Part shown: positions 46,669-58,170 of the stretch, piece by piece
Numbering within the stretch: position 1 is the first letter of the stretch
How the letters are laid out: each line of letters opens with the position of its first letter
NCBI RefSeq assembly: GCF_014356525.2
Contig: NC_052508.1
Span: 54,818,497 to 54,882,496, forward strand
Source of the DNA: Nilaparvata lugens
Taxonomy: Eukaryota > Arthropoda > Insecta > Hemiptera > Delphacidae
DNA length: 64,000 nucleotides
Direction: 5' to 3'
Position numbers and translations under genes: made by a program
Notes under the pieces: model-generated
Seen by the model: the letters and a program-made list of their open reading frames with translations, nothing else
Database searches by the model: none
Told to the model about the DNA's origin: nothing

Positions 46669-48887
46669 TCATCTAAAATTAGTCATTCCATTCCAGTTAG
46701 CTTGCCTGAAAAAGTTGCCCTTTTCATAGTTTTCTACTGAATCTATGATGAGGCGCGTTTCAGTGATAATATTAAGAAAACAGGTTACTAGTCACGCAAA
46801 TTCCCACCTATTAAAAGCACCGAATGACGTAGTCACTCATTAAATACGATCCAATTATTTCTAATTGAAACATTACTCAGATTTCAAAAAAGGTTGGATT
46901 GTGGGATTAGATTTGCCAGTGAAGCTTTGTAGAAAGATGATTTTCAAGCTTATTTAGTTGCACTTCAGCGTAACTCAAATTATCTGAACGATGATCAGTT
47001 TCTGCTTTTATAAACGATTCTAGATTGACAATTTTCCAGAAAATGTTAGCCTATTTATCAAATTGCAGAGAACTGGGAGCTATTGATATTGGATAAATTA
47101 TAGTATTTATGATCGCTAGATATAAGGTTATAGGAGTAATGTATCATCCAGTTATAGTGGTTATATATTCGAACTAGGAACAGTTCGAGGATGGACTCCG
47201 TAAAGAGTAGAGCGCAGAACTCCAGTATAAGATTGAGGAAATAAAAGTCGAGTCTGGCTGGGTAATAAAATCTAATATATAGCAACTGTTAAGCGTATAA
47301 AACCAACTTCCCAAGGCATTAGGCTGACATAAAAGCATCTTGTTTAGCGTTCAAGTGATAATAAAAATGGTAGTAATCGGAGAGCATCTTCCACAAGAGT
47401 AACAAAGTAAGAATCATTGTTTCGTCAACAAAGTACTTGTTGCAATAATCTAATCGGAGATTTGAGATTGGAAATATTCTTCATGGGGTGGAGCTAGGAC
47501 ATTTTAAGATGCTTTCATATTATATCCTAGTTTTTATTGTGATGGAAAATACTGGAATAGTCTATTTGTAATATATAGCAAGAGAAATATATATAATATA
47601 TAAGCGTATGGTGTCGCAGTGGTTAGGGCAACAAAAGTCAAGAGTAAAAAATGGAGCCTACCAATTTGGATTTGTCATAACATAAAATATTAATAGCAAG
47701 AGAAATGAAACCATGAGAGAGAAGAAAACAGGAGGAGTCTGATGATTGTTCTGAATATGTTATCTTTAATTCTCTACTAATGATAAATTGAGATGTACAT
47801 ACGAGTTATTCACACAGAAAAAACTAAACAAGTAGAGGACACATTATAAGAATTTTTTGTAACTAACTATTGTATATCATATTGTAATATTTATCTAATA
47901 GTTTGTGTAATTGATGTTGTAGTTTTAGTTTTTTTGTAATAAACATTTTATTTATTATTCATTCATAAACTATAGACAGACTTGGACTTTTCAATGTCAA
48001 TGAAAGCAATATTGTTATCAGGTCTGTATATATCTGTCAAATGCTTTTTAATGTTTCCTAATAAGCTTCAGTAGATGATTGAAATCATGCTGAGAGGAAA
48101 CATGCATGAGTCATGAAAACATCGTCATGAACCGTTTCAAAATTCAAGTGTGTAGGGTTGCTCTTCTCTAATAGCCCATTCCATAGCCCGAACATAAAAA
48201 TCTCTCAAATGTCAATCCAAAATGACACGATCAAGCCATTTGTCCGTATCGCAAATATTGATATTTTCAGGCGGCAACGTTTACTAAGCTTTTCAAATGG
48301 TTTTAATCCCGCTGGAATACAGTTTTAGTGACTAGTGTACCACTGTTCCTACTCACATTATTCCAACAAAGCAACCTGAATTCTGATTGTGGAGTAAAAA
48401 ATTCTTGGATCTAAAGTCCAGTGAACTCAAATCAAGTAATTATTTTGAATCTGGAATTAGAGAGAATAGCATCTATTGATATTTCTAAACACTATTCACT
48501 AACTAATTATTGCAAACATGATTAGGCAACTCAAAAGCGACTCGTAAATCGGTCAGTTCTAAAATTCACAGGTTTTATAAACAGGACTTCAAGTACAATT
48601 GATTCAAACATTATATACAGGCTTCATAATGCTTCTCAACTTCCCCCATCAGATCATAATCGTTCTAGAAAACAATCATAGATGGGACAATTGATAATAG
48701 TTATGATTATAATAAATATGGAGAGCAGTTCTTAAAATTTTCTAATATGAAAGATAAAAATCTTGTTGCATACTGCATGATTTTAATAGCTTAAATAATA
48801 TTTATAGTATTCTGCTTGTATTGTTATAGAGAGAAAGTATTTTAATGTAGATGAGCGTCAAAATTGCGCAGCCAAATTCCACAAATG
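46669..48887. other. No gene recognised
   Basis: AT-rich without long frames or defined transposon ends. An A-box-like GGTGTCGCAGTGGTTAGGGC at about 47610 has no B box. Confidence 0.5.
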
Positions 48888-49262
48888 AATATACAGAGTG
48901 TTTCAGAGGTAGTGTCGAACATTCTAGGGTTTTGTTCCTGGATGATGGGAGACTACAAATGACGTATTTGAAGTGTCCAAAACTCAGCGGTTATCCTTAT
49001 AGCTGCCATTTTGTTTTTTCACTTGGAAATTTTTATCTCAAGAACGATTATTTTTATCTTATTTTTATCTCAAGAACGAAATGTTGTATTGATCTTAAAT
49101 TTGGCATGAATATTTATGCTATAAAGACTCAACTTTTAAAAATACAATGAAAATTCTCGATGTAAATATTCAAAATGGCGGTCATTCTTGATAAATGAGG
49201 TACCCTATTCAGGAACAATACCCTAAAATGTTCGACACTACTTCTGAAACACTCTGTATATT
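48888..49262. mobile_element. Terminal-inverted-repeat element (~375 bp)
   Basis: Left end AATATACAGAGTGTTTCAGA then GGTAGTGTCGAACATTCTAG; right end its complement (ACTACTTCTGAAACACTCTG then TATATT), with few mismatches over ~42 bp. A TA dinucleotide borders the repeats on both sides. The 99-codon frame inside (48851-49150) starts outside the element and has no known domain, so I treat the element as a MITE. Confidence 0.78.
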
Positions 49263-50045
49263 TCAATTCATCTCAAGACAATCCAATCAACATGTTTGTC
49301 TCAACGAACGAGTATCAAAAAATTGAAAATCACTTTATTCAACTTGAACAGTGACGTTAAGAGTTTCTTACTGTGACGTAACAAGGGGAAGAGCTTCTGT
49401 CAGCGCTCAAGGTAGCCTACACTCTTCAAATTAGTTGATAAAAGCTTTGGAATTGAGTGTCATGAAGGCTGTAAAATGCAGACGCTCAATCAGCGTGCAG
49501 TGTCGGAGCAACCTTTTGATAGGATGAATAAGTCGTTCAACAGTTGAAAATTACCTTGCTTCGAAATTCTTCGGCTTTTTCCTACAGAAAAGAAGTTGGC
49601 TCCAACAATCTTAGAATTCCTACGCCATGGAATGCCCCATCCAAGTTTACTGGTCATTTTTAGTTGGAATTTCAATTTGGTTGAACTCACGGGAAGAGCC
49701 TACCTCGAGTGAAAAAATACTTCACTCGTAAAACGTATTTTTGAAAAATGCGACAGTAAAACATTTATCCAAGATGAAAGCCTTTTTCGTTTATTAATAA
49801 GTTTTTAAGATACCGCGATAATCTCAAGTCACTCGTAGAGTGAACAAAAACAATAAAACTACTGAATTACGAGTATTTAAGAATAGTTCTTGGTAGGGGA
49901 TGAGGATTCACTTGGAAAACCCTACAGCGAATTCAAAGATATCAATCTTTGAACCTGCTCTTTACTTGAAATTACGAGACCTATGAACAATTCAGTTACG
50001 CACACGCATACTCCTATCAAATTTTCGGGAAGATCCCGCGTAGCC
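49263..50045. other. No gene recognised
   Basis: AT-rich; small frames only. Confidence 0.5.
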
Positions 50046-50120
50046 TGGATATTCAATTCAAGCCGACAATGGCCCTCACGACTGTTATATATCAGCCGGG
50101 ACCGAAAGTTTAACGTGCTT
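50046..50120. repeat. Conserved interspersed repeat fragment, copy B
   Basis: See copy A at 15726-15803. Shared core CAGCCGGGACCGA and AGTTTAACGTGC, same orientation. Confidence 0.65.
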
Positions 50121-51506
50121 ATGAGAAAAGATCGGGTAATTCGGTTATTCAATGATACGCCATGAAAATGTCACTCCCAAGGTTCAGGCCAGGCTGGGCT
50201 ATTATATTAATACAAGCTATATTCTTCGATTATATTACTTATAATTGGGGAGAGAAAAATTTTTGGGCTCCTTTTCTGCCATTATATAAATATTGATTCC
50301 ATGAATGAAAGAATCGTAGTGGTAGAATAATAATCTTCACCAATAATAATATGAGCAATTGTCACTTACTTTATTATCTATCTATTCCCATACTATAACT
50401 ATTTGTATACTATAACTTTTCAATAAACTTATTTTTAAAGTTTAAAAATCCTCATTCCATGATGATAAACTTGACTTAAACTCTCACTACAATGAGACGG
50501 TGATAAGCTGCAGATGCTCAAAATCTCATCAATAGTGCAACAAAATCTAATCAAGTTCCGAACACCAGGTGGGCTCCATTGCCGACAAAAATAGCCTGCG
50601 TCATTCAATTTCCAAAGTTGCCTAATGTTTTCAATCCATTACCTTCCGCTAATCACTGTGATTGCAAAGTAAGACCCAATTATAACATTATAATTAGTTT
50701 GTTGATCGTTAGGATTAATTAATTTTCTATTCTACTACAATTCTCAACTCTAAAATTGACGTGAAAAATATTTGAATTTGAGTATTTCCAAGATAGAATC
50801 TATCAGGATAAGAATCTGATAGATAAGAATCTAATCGATAAGAATCTAATCAGGAGGTAATAAAGATATACCAGTATTTCTAGAATAATGAGCCATTTTT
50901 TGAATGTTAGCTCAAACAGTTCAACTCGAAAATTCCTTCCGACAACTCAATTCTCTACATCTCTTGAATGATATACTGCATGCTAATTCTTGATGATTCA
51001 TTAATTATTCTTCATCATCTGTCGTTAATCAAATCCATCTAAAATTGATTACAATACTCCACAAACATGAATCATCAAGTTACAAACATGAATCCCATGT
51101 TAGCTATATAAAAATGTTCCTATTCAATTCGTGTACCCACCCATGATCCCAACCAAAGTCGGCATTGAAAGCTTTCTCGTAAACGTTCTTGATGTGATAA
51201 ATTGCAGACAATAGAATACATTAATCCCACCGTAGTAGAAATGCTAGACACTTGTCAAATTCAAATCAGGCCACTTCCTGTTTTTCTTTCACTACTGACC
51301 TAACTGAATAGCCTACTCTACTGTATATCAATTACTCAAGGTAATTGATTGGATATTGGAAAGCGTTGAGAAATTGACATGAAAAAGCAGCAAATTCTGA
51401 ACTCCGGATTCTAAATCTATCGTTCAAGAGGTTCCTCTGAGGGAGGATAAGTATACTCTTAGAACTTGGTTGTTTTAAAGTTCTTAGTTCTTGATTGTTC
51501 TTGAAT
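50121..51506. other. No gene recognised; short AGATAAGAATCTAATC minisatellite
   Basis: At about 50800-50855 four imperfect copies of ATAAGAATCTRATMRG occur in a row. The rest shows nothing. Confidence 0.5.
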
Positions 51507-52404
51507 TTTCACGTTATAGTTTAAAGTTTATCGATCTAGAATTTTTGGTCGTTCTTTGCATTCATGATTAGCCAATTTTGATACTGTGTGTTGGAAAATA
51601 AGAATCAGGGTCAACCGTTGAGAATGGAATAACAAACTTCCAAATTTGCGAAAGATCGAATTCAAATTATCGATACGTCACAACTGGAGTATGATGTTCA
51701 TATTGGTGTTTGAAAAGAATCACTAACTTCATCTTTGCTGTTTTCATTCTATCAGCGTAGGTTTGGGTAACCAGAGTCTTAACAAGAAGATTACTTATTT
51801 AAATAAATTTGTTAACACATATCCAAATTGATAATTCTATTTGAATGATCATTGCAATCTCTTAATGCAAGAATCCATACTATCACTCCTATCAGCATAC
51901 TTTATCATCGAGACTAGTGTTGGATTTTCAATTTTTTTATTATTAAGGTTTACTGAAAAAATTGGGTCGATGTGTAAAACTGATATTCTTTCGGTATTTC
52001 TACAATATTTATTCCGCAATGAATTGCACTCTTTCCGCAAAAACAAACGCAACCACATGCAATGAGTTCCTTCAAGAGTTCGGAACTGTGAAGTGGATGA
52101 CCCGGATTCAGCGAAGCATCCAAATACCACTGTGGTGTCGAATCGGAGACGTCGATAGTAAGAAAGTTTTGGAATGACTCTTTTGAAAAAGGTTTTGGCT
52201 GATTTCACGTTATAGTTTAAAGTTTATCGATCTAGAATTTTGTTCGTTCTTTGCATTCATAATTAGCCAATTTCGATACTGTGTGTTGGAAAATAAGAAT
52301 CAGGGTCAATCGTTGAGATTGGAATAACAAACTTCCAAATTTGCAAAAGATCGAATTCAAATTATCGATACGTCAAAACTGGAGTTGTGATGATGTTCAT
52401 ATTG
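51507..52404 (+). repeat. LTR-like direct repeats (51507-51705 and 52203-52404) around ~500 bp
   Basis: Both copies start TTTCACGTTATAGTTTAAAG and end TGATGTTCATATTG, sharing ATCGATCTAGAATTTT, CTGTGTGTTGGAAAATAAGA and TCAAATTATCGATACGTCA, with roughly a dozen differences in 200 bp. They lack TG...CA ends and no primer-binding site or target duplication is evident, so a segmental duplication is as likely as a small LTR (TRIM-like) element. Frames of 74-119 codons in the interval lie on both strands and match no family I know. Confidence 0.65.
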
Positions 52405-53600
52405 CGAATCTCTCGACAAACAGCTCATTGTCGATTGCTCGTTCAGATGAGTGATCAAATTTGATGAGTGACCGAAACGGACAATGGTCGAGCAACCAAT
52501 ACTACAGTTAATCAATTGAGATTGAATATGTATAATGAAGAGAAGACCCTTTACTTCTGGAGAGAGCGAGATGGAAGCAGACAACCCACTGACCTGTACC
52601 GCCATTACTCATCCTAGTTGAATGATATTAGTCCGACCGAGAACACTAGACCACGTTCATCACTCATTTCCCAAGTTCCACTCAATTTATTATGTATGCG
52701 ATCACCCAGGAGCTTCGTAATATGCATTTGCATGCATTCCATTAACTGCTAGTCTCCAACAATATCAGCGCGTCTTTCATTCAGTTTTAGTTATAATTAA
52801 AAACCTCTCCCCATTATTAATTTGAATTTGATGAACAGCTATTGTCTTGACAGTATACCTCTGCCATTCATTATCTTCAATAGCACAATTTGAAATTTTA
52901 ATTTCATCTTCAAAGGGAACAAAAACAGGGGTACTGGTAAGTCTATGTAGTTATGTGTACTTTTTCAATTTTCAGTTTACAAATAATGCATGTTAGCATT
53001 ATTTTGTGGACTATTTATGGGATGTTAACAGACTGCAGATCTGTGTTAAATGTCAGGAACTGTGTTACAACAATTAAAGCTTCCACAGTATTATTGGAAA
53101 GTATGAATTCCAAGATAACTGAAAAACAATAGTATTAATGATGCGTTAGATGTTATGGAGCACATTTTCATTGGGAATTATTGTTAATTGAAAATATTTT
53201 TGTAGTTATTGTGAATCAGTAGTAATGGGATACTATTGTATCAATCTGATAGATGATCCAATTTACTATTCTATTCAAGATTATCGAAGAATGTTTAAAA
53301 GCTTTATATCAGAGTTTCACCTGACATTGTTTTGACGTTAATCAACTGTAGATTGTGAAATTTTATGTGTTGAATAAAAATACTATCTCATCTTATCATG
53401 TGAAGCTCATAAGCTTCATTCATCATGAAAATCATGTACTATGTTTTTGCCTTCTTGGAAGAAGAAACCCTGAGTAAAATATTTCATTGTACCTGTCCGT
53501 GATACCACTAGTAGGCTATGTAAAAACGTTTGTAAGGTTAGTAGAACTGATGGTGATATTGTGTATCTCCATACTGATGGTGATTATATCTCCATAATAG
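52405..53600. other. No gene recognised
   Basis: AT-rich. A tandem duplication of ACTGATGGTGAT...TCTCCATA occupies about 53547-53595, just left of the next hairpin element. Confidence 0.5.
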
Positions 53601-53770
53601 AAAACAATGATATTGTCAAATTTCAATATAATATTAATTTATTATAAACTTCAAAACATTACCATGGTTTCACGTTGATGCATCATGATGCGTTGGTAAA
53701 CGTGAAATCATGGAACTATTTTAAAGTTTTTAATAAATATTATAGTGAAATTTGACAATATTATTGTTTT
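53601..53770. mobile_element. Hairpin MITE (~170 bp)
   Basis: Left AAAACAATGATATTGTCAAA, then TTTCAATATAATATTAATTT and CATGGTTTCACG; the right half is the complement throughout with scattered mismatches. The loop is a GATGCATCATGATGC-type sequence, itself self-complementary, so the whole folds as one hairpin. No coding. Confidence 0.8.
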
Positions 53771-54269
53771 CTTATTACGTTTGTAAGGATTGCAACCTAT
53801 GTATGCTTCATAAAAATCGAAACGATTGGTATAATATTGACAGTACTACAGGTGTTATCACAGTGAGAATATGGAATTCAGCTTATTTTAATAGGACTCT
53901 TTTGATATTGCGTCATTATAAATTGAGAGGTAGAAGAACGCACGGTTCGAATCATTTACACATTGTAGAATATAATGGAGTAGATAATATAGAGTGGATA
54001 ATATAGGCTACATTTGGGCTTGGTATTAATGTTCACTCTGGTATATTTCTAGTGTTAACTTGATGCACTTCTATCCATCCAAAGCTTTACTTGAAGTACA
54101 ATATAGTGCATGCAGAGAAGAGAGTGATGGATTGTTGAAATAACTTATAATTCGACCTAAGATAAACTAGTAGTTCGGAGAACAGTAGAACTCGCTACAC
54201 TCACTAACATCACTACTCACACACAAACACACATACAGATTGGGTTTAGAGTATGATGATATAATATGC
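53771..54269. other. No gene recognised
   Basis: An open frame at 53752-54006 (plus) begins inside the hairpin element and has no domain that I recognise. Confidence 0.45.
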
Positions 54270-55085
54270 GATAGGATCGGTAGAGGACGCTGAGAAATAG
54301 AAGTTCTTTACACTTTTCAGCTAGGATGCACGGTAGAAGAGATAAAAAATCTGAAACTTGGAATGTGAGACTTGATGAAAAAATTATCGAACTATAAAAA
54401 TTCAAAATTTTCAACATGTGATGTATGAAATAAGACCGCCTAGGAACGCTGTAAAATGAAAGTCTCTTACACTTTCGAGCTAGGATGCACGGTTAAGGCT
54501 AGGGCCACACGAGCGCACAAAGTGCATCCGTTGCATCTTACTTTTTGAGGTCCGTTGTAGAAATACATAGAAGTGAATATTGGTGACAACACACGAGGTA
54601 CGTGCGTACCAAGTAACGGAAGTCGTAACGGACGGTGATTTTTGAACTGCGCAGAAATGCTACAACACACGTCGAGACATGCAAAAGTTATTGCTTCGTC
54701 TGGTTCAATTGCATAAAGCCAACTGACGTTGACGCACCACACTCAACGCTCGTGTCGTGTCATTGGCGACGGCCGTAAAAAGTAAGTTGCAACGGACGCA
54801 CTATGTGCGCTCGTGTGGCCCTAACAGGGATAAAAAAATCTGAAACTTGAAATTTGGAAATTGGAAAAATTATCGAATTCTAAATTTTTCAAAATTTCGA
54901 ACATGTGATATATGGAAATAAGACCATCTTGGAGCGCTGAAGAATGAAGGTCCTCTACACTTTTGAGCTTGGAAGCACGGTTGAAAATACAAAAAATCGA
55001 AAACTGGAATTGAGAAAAGAAGTTCGAATTCCAAAAATTAGAAAATTTTGAGCATGTGATACTTGAAATAATACCGCTTTGAAGC
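54270..55085 (+). repeat. Three diverged ~165-bp tandem units, the second split by a MITE
   Basis: Each unit has GGA(A/G)CGCTG, a TTACACTTT-like stretch, GAGCTAGGATGCACGGTT or a variant, ATAAAAAATCTGAAACTTG, and AACATGTGATRTATGAAATA then AGACC. Unit 1 is about 54271-54438, unit 2 54439-54498 plus 54826-54905, unit 3 54906-55075. Frames on the minus strand across these (54821-55305) are repeat artefacts. Confidence 0.75.
54499..54825. mobile_element. Terminal-inverted-repeat MITE inserted in the tandem repeat (~327 bp)
   Basis: Left CTAGGGCCACACGAGCGCAC then AAAGTGCATCCGTTGCATCT; right end the complement of GTTAGGGCCACACGAGCGCA then CATAGTGCGTCCGTTGCAAC. The ~48-bp ends match closely. It is GC-richer than its surroundings and interrupts a repeat unit whose uninterrupted form is visible next to it, so the insertion is certain. 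The exact target duplication is unclear; AGG occurs on both sides. Confidence 0.85.
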
Positions 55086-55375
55086 GCAGAGAAGAATGAG
55101 TCCAATTTGAACCTGATCCGATGAAGTATTGAGAAGTTAGGCTGATTTTTAGGGTAATATTTCCGAATAAAGGGCCTCCATCTTGAAACGGGGATGAATT
55201 TGAAAATTGTAAATATATACGTTTCTGCGCCTTGTTCAAAGTACTTGAATACCAAATTTTATTCAAATCGGTCCATAGCTGCGACTGTAGCTGCGGAACA
55301 AACAAACAAACAAACAGACAAACGCCGATTGACTTGAAACATAGAGTTCGCTTCGCTCATTCAATAAATCCACAA
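55086..55375 (+). mobile_element. Probable non-LTR retrotransposon 3' tail
   Basis: ATTTCCGAATAAAGGGCCTC, CTTGAATACCAAATTTTATT then CAAATCGGTCCATAGCTGCG, and (ACAA)n near 55296-55322, followed by GCCGATTGACTTGAAACATA. This order (AAATCGGTCCA, then CAAACAAACAGACA) is typical of LINE or LINE-derived SINE tails in insects by general knowledge. It directly follows the three tandem units, which may be part of the same element. Confidence 0.5.
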
Positions 55376-56422
55376 AAAATAGACCTCAATGGAGTCAATT
55401 ATATGACTGTTTGAGTGACAGTCATATAATTTGACAATGGTTCATCTAACGACTATATTTTAATCACAACACGAACAAAGTAAACCGCATTGTTCTTATC
55501 AATATCATAATTGATGGTTTCAACGGAGAGAGTTTCATAACCTCAGTGGTGGTTGGTTTTTGAACTAATATCAAAGGACTTCAGAATGTCCCACCACATC
55601 CATAAGCTTCGTGTAATGAAGACTCTCACAGAGCAGCTCATTAATAAGTGATTTCACTCCCACTCATCGCAAGGGATGAAGCCTGAGGTTTCAACACTGC
55701 GCCTGTGCTTTGATTCAAGACTATCACAATAAAGGTCTATGAAATTGTCTCATGGGAGCGGGAAGCACGGAAATTGATATGTGCGACTATAAAGGATCTG
55801 TAAAATATGTTCCGTGTTGCAGTGAGAGATGAGAATAATATTTTGCTTTATAGCACAAACCCTGAGCTATATTTATAGCTAACGCAGTGACACAGTTATA
55901 AGATGGACAATAAAAGTTCTTTTATAGGTTTATGATCCAATATATTTTTGAAAATACTGTTGAAGAGATCCTAGTCTATGTTCGACGTTTTACGGTGAGC
56001 AACACGTTTTTTATTATGGTCATTTTCCATTGTTTCACGTGGTTTATGACAAATAGTTTAATCTATGAAGAAGTTTACCCTTTGCATCTATCACTAATGG
56101 AATCAATCACATGAATTCTGATGAAATTGGTCTTCAAGGTGAAGAGAAACATTCATCAGTTCACCTGAAAAAAAGGCCTGAGGATTTGCCAAAATCTTAA
56201 AAAATCCCCAAAATTGCAAAAATCCAAAAAATGGCATTTGAGAGAATGCCAAAAAAGATCATCAGACATCAAATAATGATATTCTGGCATTCTTTGTCAC
56301 CTGAATATATGAATTTTATTAGAATTCCCAAATCATTATTCTCCATTGAAAGCACCAGACTTTGTTTTTATCCACATCCCAGTTTTCATTAAATTCTGAA
56401 TAGGCTACCTTCGACAAAATCA
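55376..56422. other. No gene recognised
   Basis: A short inverted pair TATATGACTGT / ACAGTCATATA lies at about 55398-55429. The rest is featureless AT-rich DNA. Confidence 0.5.
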
Positions 56423-56648
56423 TCTATAATATAATAAAGGGAAGAATCTGCTTATACACAATCGAGATAGGAAAATCCCGAGTGACGTAACATTTACTCA
56501 GCTGATTAACTTGAAACTTTGCATAATTATAAATTCTGAATTCACCGAGTATGATTATAGGCCTATTTCAAACTCTTCAAGATTCATTAGGTCAAGTTTT
56601 CATTCTGTCAAGTTATTGGACCCTTACGAAGCACGGGTTATCTGCTAG
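56423..56648 (+). mobile_element. Helitron-like non-autonomous element, copy 2 (226 bp)
   Basis: Inserted exactly between A and T: flank A, start TCTATAATATAATAAAGGGA, end CTGCTAG, flank T. The 3' hairpin ACCCTTACGAAGCACGGGT sits just before the end, slightly weakened compared with copy 1. This is the cleanest copy for defining the ends of the family. Confidence 0.75.
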
Positions 56649-56929
56649 TCATGAATGAAAACGTCTGTATTATCATTCATCCCTTCATTATCAACTAGGC
56701 TTAAAATACTTCTAGAATGTTGGCTTAGTGGATAAAATAGATGAAACATTATGCTAAGATGCCCTATCGCCACAGCATAGGATAGATAATATTTGTGTAG
56801 CTTTCATGAATTACCTTCAAAAGGATGCATCAAATTTTAGTTTTATTTTTAGTTCGCTCCGATTTTCACTCAAAATCCGTTATTAGGTGAATAGATGGCA
56901 CATAGTAGACGTCACGCGGTGGATGGACA

Positions 56930-57220
56930 AGGAGCGTTTTGCACAAAGTTGAGCAAGTGAGCTAGAACGCGGCGGCTTTTTCAAGAGCGGGGCGGACGAG
57001 CGCACTTGACAAGTTTTTGAAGCGAGCAGCGGACAGTCACTGGCGGTGCACTGCTGACTGCAACTTCGCGCCAAATCGTCAACTGCGCGCCAAATCATGC
57101 GCGACGTCTGCGCATGCGTGCGTCTGTCGGCCAATGACGTTGCGCTTTTGCCCGCTTTTTTTGGGGGTCACGGTGAATCGCATCTTTCTTCAACGACCGA
57201 CAACACCGCATAGATTTGCG
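56930..57220. promoter_or_regulatory. CpG-rich promoter-like island with E2F, NRF-1 and CCAAT/CRE-like motifs
   Basis: A sharp island of GC and CpG in AT-rich DNA. Two GCGCCAAA motifs (57068-57075, 57087-57094) are perfect E2F-type sites on the minus strand. TGCGCATGCGTG (57109-57120) is one base from the NRF-1 palindrome, and GGCCAATGACGTTGCGC (57129-57145) joins a CCAAT box to a CRE-like TGACGT. Their tight spacing resembles a housekeeping or cell-cycle promoter. No gene body can be assigned on either side; a transcript may start here and splice out of the region recognised. Frames across it on both strands reflect the GC richness. Confidence 0.5.
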
Positions 57221-57778
57221 TAAATGAATATCAATCATTGTCGACGTTTACAGGCAATGGTCTTCGTGCTCGCCAATTACGAAACTGGTTGTCTTTATCA
57301 GCAGGCTGATGATTCTGGTGGCGGAGAGAGTGAAATGGCTGATTAAATCCTGAGATTCACTTTGAACAGTCAGCATTTCAAGTAAATAATATCGATGCTT
57401 CTCATTCAAACAATGGTGACAATTTCAGGTGATGTACCATTCATTGCACGGATACGATACGGTAAAAGTGAAGTCGTGACTATGCTGCACAACAAAGATA
57501 GATGAATAGAGAATTATTCTAATAATAATGGTTTGATTTATTGATTCTATTTTAAAACTTCTTTATTGTCCCTTAAGTTTGAACTTATAATGTTGCAACT
57601 ACAGTATAAAATAGTAGAAAACCTAGATAATGTAAAAATAATAGACTATGTATTGAGAATCAAATGAGAATTTCAAGTTTCTGGTTGAGAGTTCAAACCT
57701 TTGTCGGAAAACCATTATTCAACCTATTTGGGAGATACTTTACTCACCTTTTATGAACTCTAACTAAATCTTCATTTG
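57221..57778. other. No gene recognised
   Basis: Downstream (plus sense) of the CpG island. TTTGCGTAAATG at about 57215-57226 could be a donor of a 5' untranslated exon, but this is only a possibility. Confidence 0.35.
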
Positions 57779-58170
57779 TAAGATCATGAGGAGAAAAAAA
57801 TGGAGAAAGAAACGGCTAGAGGTCATGACGGAGTGAGTTAAGGAGGAAAATTGAGAAAAAAACGACGAGTGGGAGGAGGAGAAGGCGGAAGAGAAAGACG
57901 ATGACTTGAAATAGGAGAAGGAGAAAATTGGGAGAAGGAATAAGTGGAGGGGTAGTAGAAGGAGTTGTAGGGTGCGTGGAATATGAGCGAGGGAGAAGAT
58001 GATAGTGAATAAAAGGAGAAAGAGAAGAAGAGAGGTAGGGAGAAAATGTAGGAATGCGACGTGGCGGAGTATGAAGAGCGCAGTTAACTGGATGAGTGAA
58101 AAAGAAATAAAAAAAGAAGGTGAAGAGAAATAAAATATAAAGAAACGAGAGAAAGAAAAACAATACGAAA
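57779..58170 (+). repeat. ~390-bp polypurine (GA-rich) tract
   Basis: The plus strand is dominated by A and G (GAGGAGAAGG, GGAGAAAGAG-type runs) with few pyrimidines. The minus-strand frame of 171 codons is a consequence of this bias (Phe/Ser/Leu-rich) and not a gene. Confidence 0.85.

Noticed and set aside
47605..47640. Third tRNA-like head (GTGTCGCAGTGGTTAGGGC)
   Set aside because: Only an A-box-like stretch; no B box in the following 80 bases.
51849..52208. 119-codon minus-strand frame
   Set aside because: Lies between LTR-like repeats but has no recognisable motif; a plus frame is open over the same bases.
54821..55305. Two overlapping minus-strand frames of 116 and 144 codons
   Set aside because: They run across diverged tandem repeat units and repeat peptides accordingly; no domain recognised.
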